From the NCBI GenBank assembly GCA_033807775.1, contig CM066327.1, positions 93,332,295 to 93,396,294 on the forward strand: a stretch of 64,000 nucleotides of DNA, written 5' to 3'. Positions 21,283 to 33,265 of the stretch are shown here, one piece after another; the first letter of the stretch is position 1; each line of letters opens with the position of its first letter. The translations under genes were made by a program, and so were the position numbers. A model generated the notes under the pieces. The model had not been told where the DNA came from and searched no databases. It was given only the letters and a program-made list of their open reading frames with translations. This stretch comes from Saussurea involucrata. Its lineage: Eukaryota; Streptophyta; Magnoliopsida; Asterales; Asteraceae.

Positions 21283-22242
21283 TGTTGGTCCCGAAAGGCT
21301 TAAACAAGTTTGTAGAAGGGGGGGGTTGAATACAAACACACTATTTTACTTTTCTAAATTGTTTATTGATAAATCATTAACAATTTACAGCTTGTTGCGG
21401 AAACAAGATTAAGGATAAACCTAAATCTAAACAAGTTGGAACACTAAGGTTTTCTTGCACTAAGAAAGATAAGGAGATTACTAATAAAATCCTATCTTAA
21501 GAGATTTGAACTTGTCCAGAGTTAGCAAGTTACTTCAAATGAAGTGAGTTCATCTCTTTATATACTGCATGCATTTAATGCAATCCAGTATATACTTTAC
21601 ACGTGTCATTAGCGGATTGGTTGCATGTCATTGACCTTTGATGACAACCTTAGTAGCCGCATGAATGAACAGTGTAGTGTCAGAGTGGTTGTACGATTTC
21701 AGATTTTCGGAGGTTCTTTTCTGACATTTCGTACGGTGGCGTGCAAGGGAGGTTAAGACAAAAGTACTTTGTACGGAGGACTTCATGATCAGCTTTCGTT
21801 GATTCAGCGATTATCATTTACTATTCAGCAGATGATAAAGTTCAGCGATAGCTGAAGTCTTGTACTTGATACTTCACGTTGAGTGGACAAATCTGAGTCT
21901 TCGCTGATCCGCATCAGTTCATTAGGAGACTTGTCGCTGGTTCTTGAGCTTGATCTTCGACTTCAGCGTAGAACCTTTGTTGACGTGAATCTTGTCTTCA
22001 GGGATCATAAGTAAACAACTAACTTATCAGCGATCACCATAAGGACTGAACAGACTCAGCGATATGGTGAACAGTGTTCGCTGAATGTTTAATCTAAAAG
22101 TGCGAGAGTTCCTATCAGCAGTACTGTAAGATCTTAGTACTTATCAGCGATAGTGAAACTCTGATACATATTGTTTACTTACAATTTTCACTAAGTATTT
22201 AAGATAGGGTCATTATCAAATCACTGAGGGTTTGGATCAACA
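21283..22242 (-). repeat. 5' LTR of Copia B (960 bp)
   Basis: It pairs with 13068-14027. The G-box is at 21600-21605 and the TATA box at about 21556-21564. The TCAGCGA words lie upstream of both in element order, so they sit in U3 as an enhancer-like cluster. Confidence 0.96.
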
Positions 22243-23129
22243 ATATCTTATGTTAATGATGGTGGTAACCGTTCTCTTCGGCAACCTTGTTTTGGATTTG
22301 TCAATTTTGCATAAAGGATGTGTAGGACCCTTTAGACACCATGTGGATAACCTTGGCTTTGTCAGGATGCTCGACGAATGAAACTCGTGTGTGTGGAGTT
22401 CTGTTGTGGTTCAAAGCTTGGTGTTTTGACTAGGTGTCAACTTTTGGATTTCGAGGCCAAGAACTGTTAGTGTAATTGGAGGGTTGTAGTCCAATTTTAA
22501 AGAATCATGGTATCGTTGTAGTGATCTTAAGAAGTTCAATTGTGACAAGTAGATTTAAGGAGATGACCTTCCTTGAGTGGTAAAAGAATTTGTCGATTGG
22601 ATGATTTACTAATTGGACGTATTCTTAGAGTTGTATAATCTATGGGTCAGTAACGACCGTCTGTTTTGGAGACTAATAGAGGTCGTTAGAATTAAGTGAC
22701 AGTTCAGCAGCGGGAACAATTGGATTTGGAGATTTTGTTGGTTTTAGTTGTGATCAAACCTTGGGCTAATTAGAGAAAAAAGTTTAAAAGCGTATAGATC
22801 TGGACTAATTGGAAGTCGGAATCTACCATTGGGGAAGTATGGATCACCTAAGGTTGGGAGGCAACCGAAGTCTTGCGGAATGAAGCTACTCTAGCAAGTT
22901 AAACGTTTGTTCGGATGTCTCTCCTCTAGTTTGGATGTGGTGTAGGAAGTTAAAGTCTCTTGGCATCGAAGTTCGAGAGAAATCTATGGCCAAAGTTAGC
23001 TTAAACAAGAATGAAAATTCGAATTTCAGTTGGAAACGGAGGGAACATGATAAGTGTTGAGTTCAGTAACCTTGGAGGGTAGGGGAACCGGATTTCGAGG
23101 ACGTAATCTATTTTAAGGTTGGGAGCTAT
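22243..23129 (+). mobile_element. Decayed internal region of Gypsy I, right part
   Basis: The sequence continues Gypsy I beyond the inserted Copia B. No protein domain is recognisable. The end (23093-23126) resembles the close of a plant Gypsy element, TTTCGAGGACG followed by a purine-rich AAGGTTGGGAG, which would be the polypurine tract. The expected 3' LTR is missing; unrelated minus-strand Gypsy sequence follows instead. Confidence 0.45.
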
Positions 23130-24222
23130 ATCCATGCCCACGATCGGTAGCTGAAAACTGAGTGTCGTATGGGGTACATCATTCTGCCCCCTTGTGGCGA
23201 CTGTAAGACGATACCCGGACCTGCCTTTTCTAGCGTATGGACTGGCTGGATCGTGTCGTGTGCAGTCGCCACAATATTGGTTTCATTTTTGGGGTTTCAA
23301 TATATCTTTGTAGCAATCACGGGTGGTCTTCTGTTCGCTTTTGACTTCCTGAATTCCCCATGGCGTCTGGAATTTGATCGTCTGGTGATAGGTCGAGGGG
23401 ACCACTTTCATGTCGTGTATCCAGGGTCGACCAAGTATAACGTTGTATGCTGACGAACAGTCAAAAACGTTAAATCTTGTTTGCTTGTTGACCCCTTTAG
23501 CATACACTGGGAAGATGATCTCTCCTAGAGTGTTGGTCGAATCGCCATTGAATCCTATCAGAGTCGTTGATCGACGGGTGATCTCTGACTTATCGATTCC
23601 CATAGCTTTGATAGTGCTTAGTAAAACGATGTTGGCCGGACTGCCCCCATCGACCAATACTCTTTTGGTCGAGCAGTTACCAATAGTGAGTTGGATAATT
23701 AACCCATCGTGATGTTTTTGCCATTTATCCTGGAGGTCGTCCTGATCGAACGTTATTGGCATAGCCTCCAGTTCCAATTCTTGTTTTGGTCGGGACGACC
23801 GAGGAATGGGGTATTCTCCCGACGATTGACGGGCGTGCCGCTTGGCTGCCGAATAGGTTAAACCACAGACATTTGATCCACCCGTCACACAGTTGACGAC
23901 TTTTTCATGGACGGGGGATTCTGGTGTTACATTATCAACTGGCGTAGATTCTTTATCAATCAAGCCCTGGATGACCCTTGGGGACGATCTAGGCTAACTC
24001 CTTCTGCAAAGCAAGGCAGTTATCTGTCGTATGACCATGGTCGCTATGGAAGTCGCACCATTTGGTCTTGTCCTTCTTGTCGTCATCTTTATCACTTTTC
24101 TTGGGCCATCGGACAGACGACTGAATGTTTCTAAGATCTTCGACTAGCTCTTTCATCGTTCCCTTTAATCCATAAGAAGAAATCTTAGGATATTGGGAGA
24201 ATCGAGGCGCATGATTGCTCTT
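23130..24222 (-). mobile_element. Tat/Ogre-type Ty3/Gypsy fragment (gag end and protease)
   Basis: Only about 1.1 kb of this minus-strand element remains. It comprises the gag end with a zinc-binding pattern CDFHSDHGHTTDNC (near 24050), a frameshift near 23990, and the protease segment annotated separately. No LTR or RT is present. Both ends are abrupt: the right end joins Gypsy G inside RT at about 24222, the left end meets Gypsy I. A small inverted repeat (TTGTGGCGACTG near 23192 and its complement near 23265) lies in the left part. Confidence 0.65.
23283..23963 (-). pseudogene. Tat-type Gypsy protease segment
   Basis: This open stretch of 226 codons has the retropepsin core VLVDGGSPANIV, in which the usual DTG or DSG reads DGG. 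This is common in the Tat/Ogre group. YNVILGRPWIHDMKVVPSTYHQ follows, typical of the same group. It lacks RT downstream and is only a piece of a polyprotein. Confidence 0.75.
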
Positions 24223-26308
24223 CCCTGACCTTCAACTGGTGGTACCCTGAGCGAAGATCTATCTTAGAGAACCAAACGGCTCCCTGAAGTTGATCGAAGA
24301 GATCGTCGATCCTCGGCAACGGGTATCTGTTCTTCACCGTAAGCTTGTTAAGCTCTCTATAGTCGATGCACATCCGCATCGACCCGTCCTTCTTTTTCAC
24401 GAAAAGGATAGGGGCTCCCCAAGGTGAACTACTGGGGCGGATGAAACCCTTATCCAACAGTTCCTCCAGCTGCTTAGACAGTTCATGCATCTCCGGAGGT
24501 GCCAAACGGTAAGGAGCCTTTGCTACCGGTGCCGCCCCCGGAATCAAGTCTATTCGGAACTCCACTTGCCTCTCGGGAGGAATGCCAGGCAAGTCATCCA
24601 GGAAAACATCCGGAAACTCGCTGACCACTGGTACATCTGCCACTGTTCTCTTCTTTTTCTCCTCCCGTTCATCAACAATATACGCCAAGTAACTGCTACC
24701 ACCATGGTGCACATATCTTCTAGCTTTGGCCAAAGTGCACACCTTTGGTACCCCTTTTCTTCCTTCACTCGAGATAGTTAATTCTCCCCCACTTGGGGTT
24801 CGAATCACTACCTGCTGTTTTTCACAATCAATGCGCGCTCCATTCCGACTAAGCCAATCTATCCCAACTACTACATTTATTTCCCTCATCGCAATAGGAA
24901 TATGATCTATACTAAACTTCACTCCGGCTATCTCTATTACATTACCTTTATACACATCACTCACAAAACGAAACTCCTCGTCCGCTATTTCTACTTCTAG
25001 CGGACTCTCTAACTTGTCCTTTACAATAGCAAAGTCTTTACAAAACGATAAAGAAACAAAAGATTTAGTAGCTCCCGAGTCAAATAAGACAAGGGCAGGT
25101 GATGCATTAACAGGAAAAATACCTGTCACGACATCTGGCTCCTCCTTTGCTTCATCTACGGTCATCTGGAACACTCGCCCCCGAGTCCTGGGTGCGTCGT
25201 TCTTCTTTCCCAATCCACCCTCTAGCATCTTCACCGGTGCGGTTCCCGAGTTCTGGACCGACCCGGTATTCATTGGGCACTCGTCAGCAAAGTGGCCCGG
25301 CTTGTAGCACTTAAAACATATCTTTGCGGTCGCCTTGCAGTCTCGACTGATATGACCCGGTTGCCCGCATTTGTAGCAGGTTCCGGAGCCCATACGGCAT
25401 TCTCCCGGATGCTATCGTCCACACTTCCCACAGCGGGGATGCTCTCTCTTGAACTCTTTCTTTACCTCCGGTTTATGACTCCCAGTTTTGAACCTCTTAG
25501 TCTGCTGAGGTTGAGTCTGAACCGTTTCTGCCCTTCTTGTCTTTCTTTGGCTCTCTAATTCGAGCTCTCTAGCCCGAGCCGCCTCGTGCATCTGCTGAAA
25601 ATCAGTGCACCTTGCCATAACAACAAATTCACTAATCTCCTGTTTCAAAACTCTCCCATATCTGTACATTTTGGCCTTTTCATTCCTGACATACTCAGGA
25701 CAGAAAAGGGACCGCTCCAAAAACTTGTCAGTGATCTCGTTCACCGACTCCGTAGTTTGCTCCATAGATAGAAACTCATTTGTGAGTCTCTCTACCTCAA
25801 TTTGGGGCACATACTGTTCCATGAACAGTTCCTTGAACTGTTCCCAAGTCATGCTATCCACTTGTTCTGGCGTCCGAGCACGAACAATAAGGTTCCACCA
25901 GTCTTTCGCTGCCTTCCTCAGAAGGTTCGATGCGTAGCGAACCTTGACTTCCTCGGTACAAAAACTGGTGCGGAAAGCACCCTCCACCTCAGCTATCCAA
26001 CGAGTGCTGGTTACGGGGTCCTTCTGCCCCTCAAACTGTGGCGGCTGACAGGCCGAGAAATCTCTGTAGCTTGTCCCCCGTGGTTGTACGCCTGACAAGC
26101 CCCCCGATCCACTGGCCCTGCTGGCCACAGCTGCCTCTACCTGACTACGAATTTCATTAGCCAGTTCCTGCTTTACCTGCTCAAAGAGACTTGGGAGTAA
26201 CTCGTGAAGAACCTCCCCGACCTCAGCAGCGATCACACCTCTCAGATCAGGAATTTCCTGATCCTCTTCAATAATCGGTCTCTTGCCTTGCCTTCTAGTG
26301 TTCACCAT
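24223..26308 (-). pseudogene. Gypsy G gag-protease-RT, truncated
   Basis: The likely start is the ATG at 26308 (MVNTRRQGKRP). Gag has YRDFSACQPPQFEG and a knuckle region with CYKCGQPGHISRDC and CFKCYKPGHFADEC. Protease has LFDSGATKSFVS. RT begins VEFRIDLIPGAAPVAK and reaches DLRSGYHQLKVREE, where homology stops before the catalytic centre. An in-frame TAG at 25412-25414 splits gag. The frame is otherwise continuous. Confidence 0.88.
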
Positions 26309-27068
26309 TCTAATACATAAACATGATACTTTAGAATAATTCATCTACATCCCCCCCCCCCTGAGCAAACTCCTAGCATAGTCCAGAGGTCCTAGCTTAG
26401 TTGTCTTTCTTTCTAACATGCTCCTTAGAAACCTTCTGCTTATACTCTCTTAACAAAATCCCTTTCTAGCATGTTACTACCCAACCCTCAACCTTGTCTG
26501 GTTCATAGAATTCTTTTGCAACTATATCAAGTCCCGGCATGTACAATGTAATTGCAATGGTATGGGCCCTTATACCATTATAATTACACCCTCCATGTTT
26601 AGACTCAACACCGTCACTAAGGTTCCAATTCCCAGCTTAGTTGGTACCTTTAACATATATATCACAACATTTTCCATATCTACCACTTATCATATAAACA
26701 TTATAATCATATTCTAATTCACATTATGCATCAACAAAACATACTTGAAATCATAACCTTGTCACATTGACCATATCTAGCATACATAAACATAATTACT
26801 CATCCAATACAGTTATAAAACTGGTCTTTCACAAAACTGAACATGCTTTATCATAAATCCTAATATGGAATGGTGTGCTCACCCCCGTCTTGATGCTCTG
26901 GACCGCAGCTCAGCCGTGGAAACTTTTTCTTTTAAAACACCCTTTCCTTATAAACCATTTTCTTACACGAAACATCTTTTTTTAAAGGTTACTTATTTGA
27001 AAACTTGAGCACTTGGGTTTAAGTTCAAACACTCATCACTTGTGAATGCCCGAATCCCTTAAACCAAG
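26309..27068 (-). other. 5' leader of Gypsy G
   Basis: This stretch between primer site and gag has no coding frame. It starts next to gag with a run of about a dozen C (26348-26361 on the plus strand). I see nothing else of note. Confidence 0.6.
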
Positions 27069-27080
27069 GCTCTGATACCA
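27069..27080 (-). other. Primer binding site of Gypsy G (tRNA-Met)
   Basis: The minus strand reads TGGTATCAGAGC two bases inside the LTR. Confidence 0.9.
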
Positions 27081-27082
27081 AC

Positions 27083-28573
27083 TGTAACATCCCTTATCTT
27101 TAAAACACTCATTTAACGGAAAGTAACCATAAAATACAGCGGAAGATTTGTAATTAGAACAATTAGATAAAATCCCATAATCTTATAGAAAAGAGTACAA
27201 GTTTGCAACTTAAAACCAATAAGTTTGAGAAAAACAATATTCAACTGAAAAGCTTAGAGAATCCAAAACTATCATTCATCAAAAGAAAATATAAGCTGCT
27301 GAGCTGCCGCAAATCCAAAAGCTTCAAGCTGGAGCTTTTCCTTTATTCTTTGAAGATGTACCTGCCACTAAAAGATGAATAACAACGGGGTAAGCTTTCG
27401 CTTAGTGAGCACGCACCTATACCACATATCATCATGCATACATACTTGCATAAACATAGCAATCACATACATGTAACATCCTTCCATTCCTTAAGGCACA
27501 AAGCCAATAAGGAATGTCATAACTAGACACTGGTACCAGGCCTCTTCATACATAACATATTCCCTAGGGGTATTACTACCACCATAGGTACTCTTTCCTT
27601 TGGCAAAGCCAAACATACACATAATCACACATGCTATCCAACTACATACACATAACTTACATAATATAGGTAGAGTACTCACCTGTCAAGATGTCAATTA
27701 CCAAGTACCTCACAGTGTATAATAATCACCTCGTACCACCTATAACATTCATACATACACATATCATAACAAGCCCAAAAATGGAACTCTAATTCTATCC
27801 CAACTCTCATCCCGAAATAACATAGCTAGGATAGTCCAAATACCATAAAACTTTGCCAAACATCCCATTTCATACACCCCATTTCTATTGATTTCTAAAC
27901 ATAGTACACATACCTTGCAATTCTAGACCGCGAACAACAATCCTCCTAGAACCTTTCACAACTTGAATCTTCCAAAATCACCAAATCTTTCGCCTGGAAA
28001 ATACAGCAACTTCGGACACTTGGTTCTCTCTACTGGGAACTCCGATGCCAAATCCCTCCGGTCAGAATGTATATTAGAGGGTCGTAAAGTCGCTGTCCAA
28101 ATTTCACGACGATCCAACGGTTAACGAAGGAGAATCGGTCGATCTTTCACAGCAGCTCACAAGAACTCCGCCTGGAAAAATACAGCAACTTCGGACACTT
28201 GGTTCTCTCTACTGGGAACTCCGATGCCAAATCCCGCCGGTCAGAATGTATATTAGAGGGTCGTGAAGTCGCTTTCCAAATTTCACGACGATCCAACGGT
28301 TAACGAAGGAGATTCGGTCGATCTTTCACAGCAGCTCACAAGAACTCCGAAAATCCCTTTCTCTTTTCTCTCTTCTATGCTAAAGAAACAAATGGGTGCA
28401 AATGAGGGTGTTTAGGGTTTCCATCCCTTTACATACATGCCAAAACACACCCTCATCTTACAAAATTGATAAACTGGCCCCTAGATTCCTGAACACGTAC
28501 ATAACGACCCAAAAATTAACTCAACCCCAAAAGAGACAGTTAAATCACGTAAATTGGGAAACGGGGTGTTACA
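27083..28573 (-). repeat. 5' LTR of Gypsy G (1491 bp)
   Basis: It starts TGTAACATCCC next to the primer site and ends GGGTGTTACA at 28573, where Copia C ORF3 sequence begins abruptly. No second LTR survives for comparison. It contains a tandem duplication at 27991-28349. Confidence 0.82.
27991..28349. repeat. Tandem duplication of about 178 bp within the LTR of G
   Basis: Two near-identical units start CGCCTGGAAAA at 27991 and 28169. They differ at only a few bases, for example CCCTCCGG versus CCCGCCGG and GTCGTAAAG versus GTCGTGAAG. Confidence 0.92.
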
Positions 28574-28936
28574 TATCTTAATTGTGCCATACTCAGTATC
28601 GCTGAGTATGCAATCGATGGTTTTGGATGCATCTTTGGCGGAGGGTAGCTGAGTGTATCTGGCAGAGTACCAGAACTGGGATAGTAGTAGCTGACTTGCA
28701 GGAGGTGTGATGGTCAGGATTGTTGAAATGCAGCAGTTTTTCAGGAAATTCACAGCATCATCCAGATGTGTGACTTGCTTTCGAGGAGGAAACTCGAGAA
28801 GCGCAGAGAGGTTGTTGACCTTGGTCCAATCTAGTTGATCCAGCTTGAACTTAACCTGAGGGGCTTTGATGATTTCCACTTCCTCAGAGTCAGTGGAGAT
28901 GGTCTCAGCGGTAACATTTATCTTTGAAGTTGCCAT
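28574..28936 (-). pseudogene. ORF3 of Copia C, N-terminal part
   Basis: The frame starts at ATG 28936 and is open for about 121 codons up to the Gypsy G insertion. After an acidic start comes a domain with HLDDAVNFLKNCCIST and LLLSQFWYSARY. This lines up with IVDFLKSTHISYALTV and IEHQTQFWANATV of the D ORF3. This shows that ORF3 of both families shares an N-terminal domain although their sequences have diverged strongly. Function unknown. Confidence 0.75.
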
Positions 28937-29969
28937 TTCTCTGTATTATCAGTTCAACCAAAGATGTTAACAAATAAGAATTGTCTTGATATGGAAAGAA
29001 TTTCCATTAAGATGGTTCGAATTTTGTCCATTTCATTCAGACATAAATGTCTTAATGAAGATTAGGGTTTTTCAAGATTTTTGAAACAAAATGTAAAGCC
29101 CATAAAGTCTTGTATTCCAGTTTCAAAAAAAATATGGATACGAATGAAGAACAAGTTTAAGATTAAGATTTAAAACTTGAAGAACAACCATGAAATGGTT
29201 GTGTTCATAAAACCATGAAATGGTTGTGTTCATAAAACCATGAAAGAAATGATTTTATTTTTAAGAAGTTCTTTTGTTTGATCTTGTTTAAAACAATGAT
29301 AAGATCAGAAACAAGTTATCTGCATTTGAAAAAAAAATATGAACATATTAACCTTGATGTTTTGATGAAGAAGATGATGAACAGATCTTTGAAGATTTGA
29401 GAGCACAAATGCAACAGTAATTCTTTTCTTGTAGAGGAAGATTTGATCGCGTAAAAGATAAAATATAAACCAAGAGTTGTTTATATAGAGATTTTAGAGA
29501 GAGAAAACCTTGAGCGGGAAAAGGTTTTCATCATGACACGGACACGTGTTTGCATTTGATTGGCGAAAGAACAAAACGTGCAAACGTGTGTCAGAAAGAA
29601 ATCGTGCCTGGTGTTATCCGTTGCAATGACGTCACAACTGTCCTTTCACATTCTTTTAGGATGTCTCTGAGGTTTTGAAAGCTCAGGGACTCTTTTGAAA
29701 AACATGAAGCACTGAATAGAAAATATCAGTGAAGGTTTTAAGAACTTTCAAAATATCGCTGTTAAGGAAGAGATATTCAGCGATGCATTTGATTTGAAAT
29801 CTTGCATTTTCATGCGTTTGTCAGAGAGAGAAAACATACCTGGATATCAGTTTAACCAAGTTTATTCAGAGAGAAGATGATTGAATAGGTTATACAAGTT
29901 GATTTTATCCCGAGAACTATACAAGTTTGTATAATTGTATCGCTGATCAAATGTGAACCGCTGAAGATT
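28937..29969 (-). promoter_or_regulatory. Promoter-like block upstream of ORF3 in Copia C
   Basis: This is the homologue of 14517-15501 in B. It keeps TGACGTCA (29627-29634), CACGTG (29543-29548) and a TATA box (about 29480-29490) in the same order. It also carries extra TCAGCGA words near 29755-29780. No gene lies in it. A short duplication (CATGAAATGGTTGTGTTCAT, 29189 and 29215) is specific to this copy. Confidence 0.6.
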
Positions 29970-32900
29970 TTACCCTTCAAAGTTCAGCATTCCAAGCTCG
30001 CTGATGAGAAAGTTGAATCTTGTCTCATCAAGAGGTTTGGTAAATAAATCAGCTAACTGATAATCAGTTGGGATAAAATGAAGTTCTATATCACCATTCA
30101 TCACATGATCTCTGATAAAATGATATCTGATTTCTATGTGTTTTGTCTTTGAGTGTAGCACTGGATTGTTTGCTATAGCGATGGCACTAGTGCTGTCGCA
30201 ATAGATTGGAATTTTGGAGAGCTGAAGATCATAGTCTAGTAGCTGATTTCTCATCCACAAGACCTGAGAACAGCAGCTTCTAGCGGCTACATACTCAGCT
30301 TCAGATGTGGAAGTGGATACTGAGTTTTGCTTCTTACTTGTCCAACTTACCAGCTTTCCACCCAGGAGCTGACATCCTCCTATGGTGCTTTTTCTATCCA
30401 TTTTACAACCTGCAAAATCACTATCTGAATATGCAGTTAGATCGAATCCTGAGTCTTTGGGATACCAAAGACCTAGATTCGTTGTACCCTTAAGATATCG
30501 AAAGATTCGCTTTACAGCTTTCATATGAGATATCTTAGGTTCAGCTTGATATCGTGCACACAAGCATGTTGCAAACATAATATCGGGTCGGCTAGCTGTA
30601 AGGTACAATAGTGAGCCGATCATCCCACGGTACAACGTAACATTGACAGGAACACCCTTTGTGTCCTTATCAAGTGTCAGCGGTGGTGCCATAGGGGTTT
30701 TCATAGATGAACTTTCAGTTAAGTCGAATTTCTTCAGCATATCTTTAACATATTTTCCCTGATTTATAAAAGTTCCTTTTTTCAGTTTGCTTAACCTGAA
30801 GACCAAGGAAATATGTTAGTTCACCCATCATGCTCATTTTATACTCATCTTTCATTCTATCAGCGAAACGAGTACAAAGCTCAGGGTTAGTAGAACCAAA
30901 TATAATGTCATCAACATATATTTGAACTAGAATGATATGACCTTTCACTTTTCTAAAAAATAGAGTTTTGTCAATCTTACCTCGCTCAAATTTTTCAATA
31001 TGGAGATAAGTGGAAAGAGTGTCATACCATGCACGTGGAGCTTGCTTTAAGCCATAAAGTGCCTTGTCCAGTTTATAAACATAACCTGGACGCTTAGGAT
31101 ATGAGAATCCTGGAGGTTGTTCCACATAAACTTCTTCATTCAGCTTTCCATTCAGAAACGCTGACTTAACATCCATCTGATGTACAGTGAAGTTTTTGTG
31201 TACAACATATGCTAAGAAAAGACGAATAGATTCAAGTCTTGCTACTGGAGAAAATGTTTCGTCATAATCTATGCCTTCCTCTTGTCTGTATCCCTGAGCA
31301 ACAAGACGAGCTTTGTTGCGAGTTACAGTACCATGTTCGTCCAACTTGTTTCGATAGACTCACTTAGTGCCTATCACAGTTTTGTCAGTTGGTCTTCGAA
31401 CAAGTTTCCAAACTTTGTTTCTTTCAAATTCAGTCAGCTCTTCTTGCATGGCGCTGACCCAGTTTGGATCTTTGAGGGCATCATCTACTTTCTTTGGTTC
31501 AGTTAGTGAAATAAAATTTACAAATAAACAAATATTACCTGCACTTCGTCGAGTCTGAATCCCAGCGTTTGGATCACCAAGAATTTGATCAATTGGGTGA
31601 TTTATAGTCCATCGCTGAGCCGGAGTGTGAGACGCTGACTCAACTTGAACTGGAGGAGCTGAAGATGAAGCTTCAGCGACGTCGGGAGTATCAGCCAAGA
31701 GAGGAATGGATGCAGTTGTCATTATATTCACTGATTGCTGAGAAGTAGATGGAATGTCTGAGACATTTGGTTCAGCGTTACGTATAGTGTTTATAGGGAC
31801 AGCTGAGACCCAAGAAGTTTCAGCTTCACTATTCTGCATATTTGTAATGATAGGAGGACTATCATCTTCTACTGGATGAGCATGAGAAGTGGGGATATCT
31901 TCTGAATTACCAAGATGAGAAAACATCCATTGATTAAGTTCTTCAGTATCAGCGGACGGTTTAGAGTTCGCTGAACGGAATTCGTCACACATGACGTGAA
32001 TAGTTTCTTCTACAGTTTGTCTTCTACGATTGAAGACTCTGAAGGCTTTGGAAACTGAGGAGTATCCAAGAAAGATTCCATCATCAGCCTTAGGATCAAA
32101 CTTTCCAAGAGCATATCTGTTGTTCAGTATAAAACACTGACATCCAAAAATGTGAAGAAAGCTGATTGAAGGCTTTCTCCCATGAAAGAGTTCATAGGCT
32201 GTCTTTTTGAATCTTTTGACTATCAGCGACCTGTTTTGCGTAAAACAAGCAGTGTTGACAGCTTCTGCCCAAACCTGAGTATGCAGGTGAGAATCGCTGA
32301 GCATTGAACGTGCAGCTTCAATAATTGTTCTATTTCTTCTTTCAGCGACTCCATTTTGTTGCGGTGTTCTCACTGTAGAAAAGTTGTGAGAAATACCCTT
32401 ACTCTCAAGGAAGGAATCAAGAGAACTGTTTTTGAATTCAGTCCCATGATCACTCCTTATTGAGCGAACGGTTAGATTGTTCAGGGTTTCCATCTTCCAA
32501 ACAAAAGTGATGAGTTCTTCAGGGGTGTCACTCTTAGAACGGAGAAACATTACCCAAGTGAAGCGAGAGAATTCACCAACTATGACCAGCGTATATTTCT
32601 TTCCAGCGATGGATTGTTTGTTAACAGGGCCAAACAAATCCATATGGAGTAGTTGTAGAGGAGATGACACTGAAGAAACTTGCTTTGATTTAAAGCTTGC
32701 TTTGGTCTGCTTCCCTTTTTCACACGCTGAACATAAAGACTCTTTGGCGTATGAATACTGAGGTAGACCAGTGACTAACTCTTTTGAAGAAAGAGTGTTC
32801 AGTGTCTTGAAGTTTAGATGAGATAGCCTCTTATGCCATAGCCAGTTGACATCAGATGAGGCCTTTGAGAAGAAACAGGAGTTCTCAGTGGTGGTTGAGT

Positions 32901-33249
32901 CCATGTTTATTACATAAACATTTTCCAAACGATAACCGCTGAGAGCTATCTTCTCCTTTTTGTCAGCGACAAAGCAGGATTCCTTAGTAAAGATTACTTT
33001 GTTATCCATGTCGCAAAGCTGACTGATGCTTAGAAAATTATGCTTCAGCCCTTCTACATATGCGACTCTTCTGAAGGAGGTTGTACCATTTGAAAGTACA
33101 CCATACCCTCGGGTATGTCCTTTTCCATTTCCACCGAAAGTTACAGAGGGACCATTCTCTTCCTTGTATTCAGCGAGCAGGCTTTTCTTTCCAGTCATGT
33201 GTCTAGAGCATCTGCTATCGAGATACCAGATACCCTTCTTAGCCTGCAA
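29970..33249 (-). pseudogene. pol: Copia C pol (protease to RNase H), broken
   Basis: All domains of B pol are recognisable in the same order, including integrase RSDHGTEF, RT YVDDIIFGST and RNase H SDSDFAG. Three lesions are visible. The protease start reads DSRCSRHMTG, with Arg replacing the Gly after the catalytic Asp-Ser. A TGG has become TGA at 31360-31362 between integrase and RT. A run of five T in B has six T here (about 30777-30782), shifting the frame before RNase H. Confidence 0.9.
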
Positions 33250-33265
33250 TACAAAGGAAGATTAG
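33244..33265 (-). other. Splice-acceptor-like sequence at the gag stop of C
   Basis: The sequence from CTAAT (33261-33265) to TTGCAG (ending 33244) is identical to the site in B. Confidence 0.5.

Larger units (their letters stand above)
13068..22242 (-). mobile_element. SIRE-type Ty1/Copia retrotransposon B (complete, young)
   Basis: This 9175-bp minus-strand element has two 960-bp LTRs that differ, by my reading, at only two positions (near 13266/21480 and 13526/21741). It has an exact tRNA-Met primer site, a polypurine tract, and full-length open gag and pol. ORF3 is reduced to 73 codons. The flanks GTATC (13063-13067) and ATATC (22243-22247) match at four of five bases, a target duplication with one change. 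It is inserted in worn Gypsy I and is probably recently active for gag and pol. Confidence 0.95.
24223..28573 (-). mobile_element. Chromovirus-like Ty3/Gypsy element G (truncated)
   Basis: This minus-strand element has a 1491-bp 5' LTR, a tRNA-Met primer site, a 5' leader, gag, protease and the first part of RT. It ends abruptly at about 24222, so most of pol and the 3' LTR are absent. It is inserted into ORF3 of Copia C, whose sequence resumes at 28574. No target duplication can be paired because the left end is lost. Confidence 0.85.

Noticed and set aside
13063..22247. Doubt about Copia B as a single insertion because the flanks GTATC and ATATC do not match fully
   Set aside because: LTRs, primer site, polypurine tract and four of five flank bases agree, so one substitution in the duplication is the simplest reading.
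22243..23129. Host gene to the right of Copia B
   Set aside because: No continuous coding signal or recognisable domain; the end looks like a Gypsy polypurine tract, so worn Gypsy sequence is the better reading.
23192..23277. Inverted repeat TTGTGGCGACTG as a terminator or foldback element
   Set aside because: Short arms, long loop and no flanking duplication; it lies within degraded Gypsy sequence.
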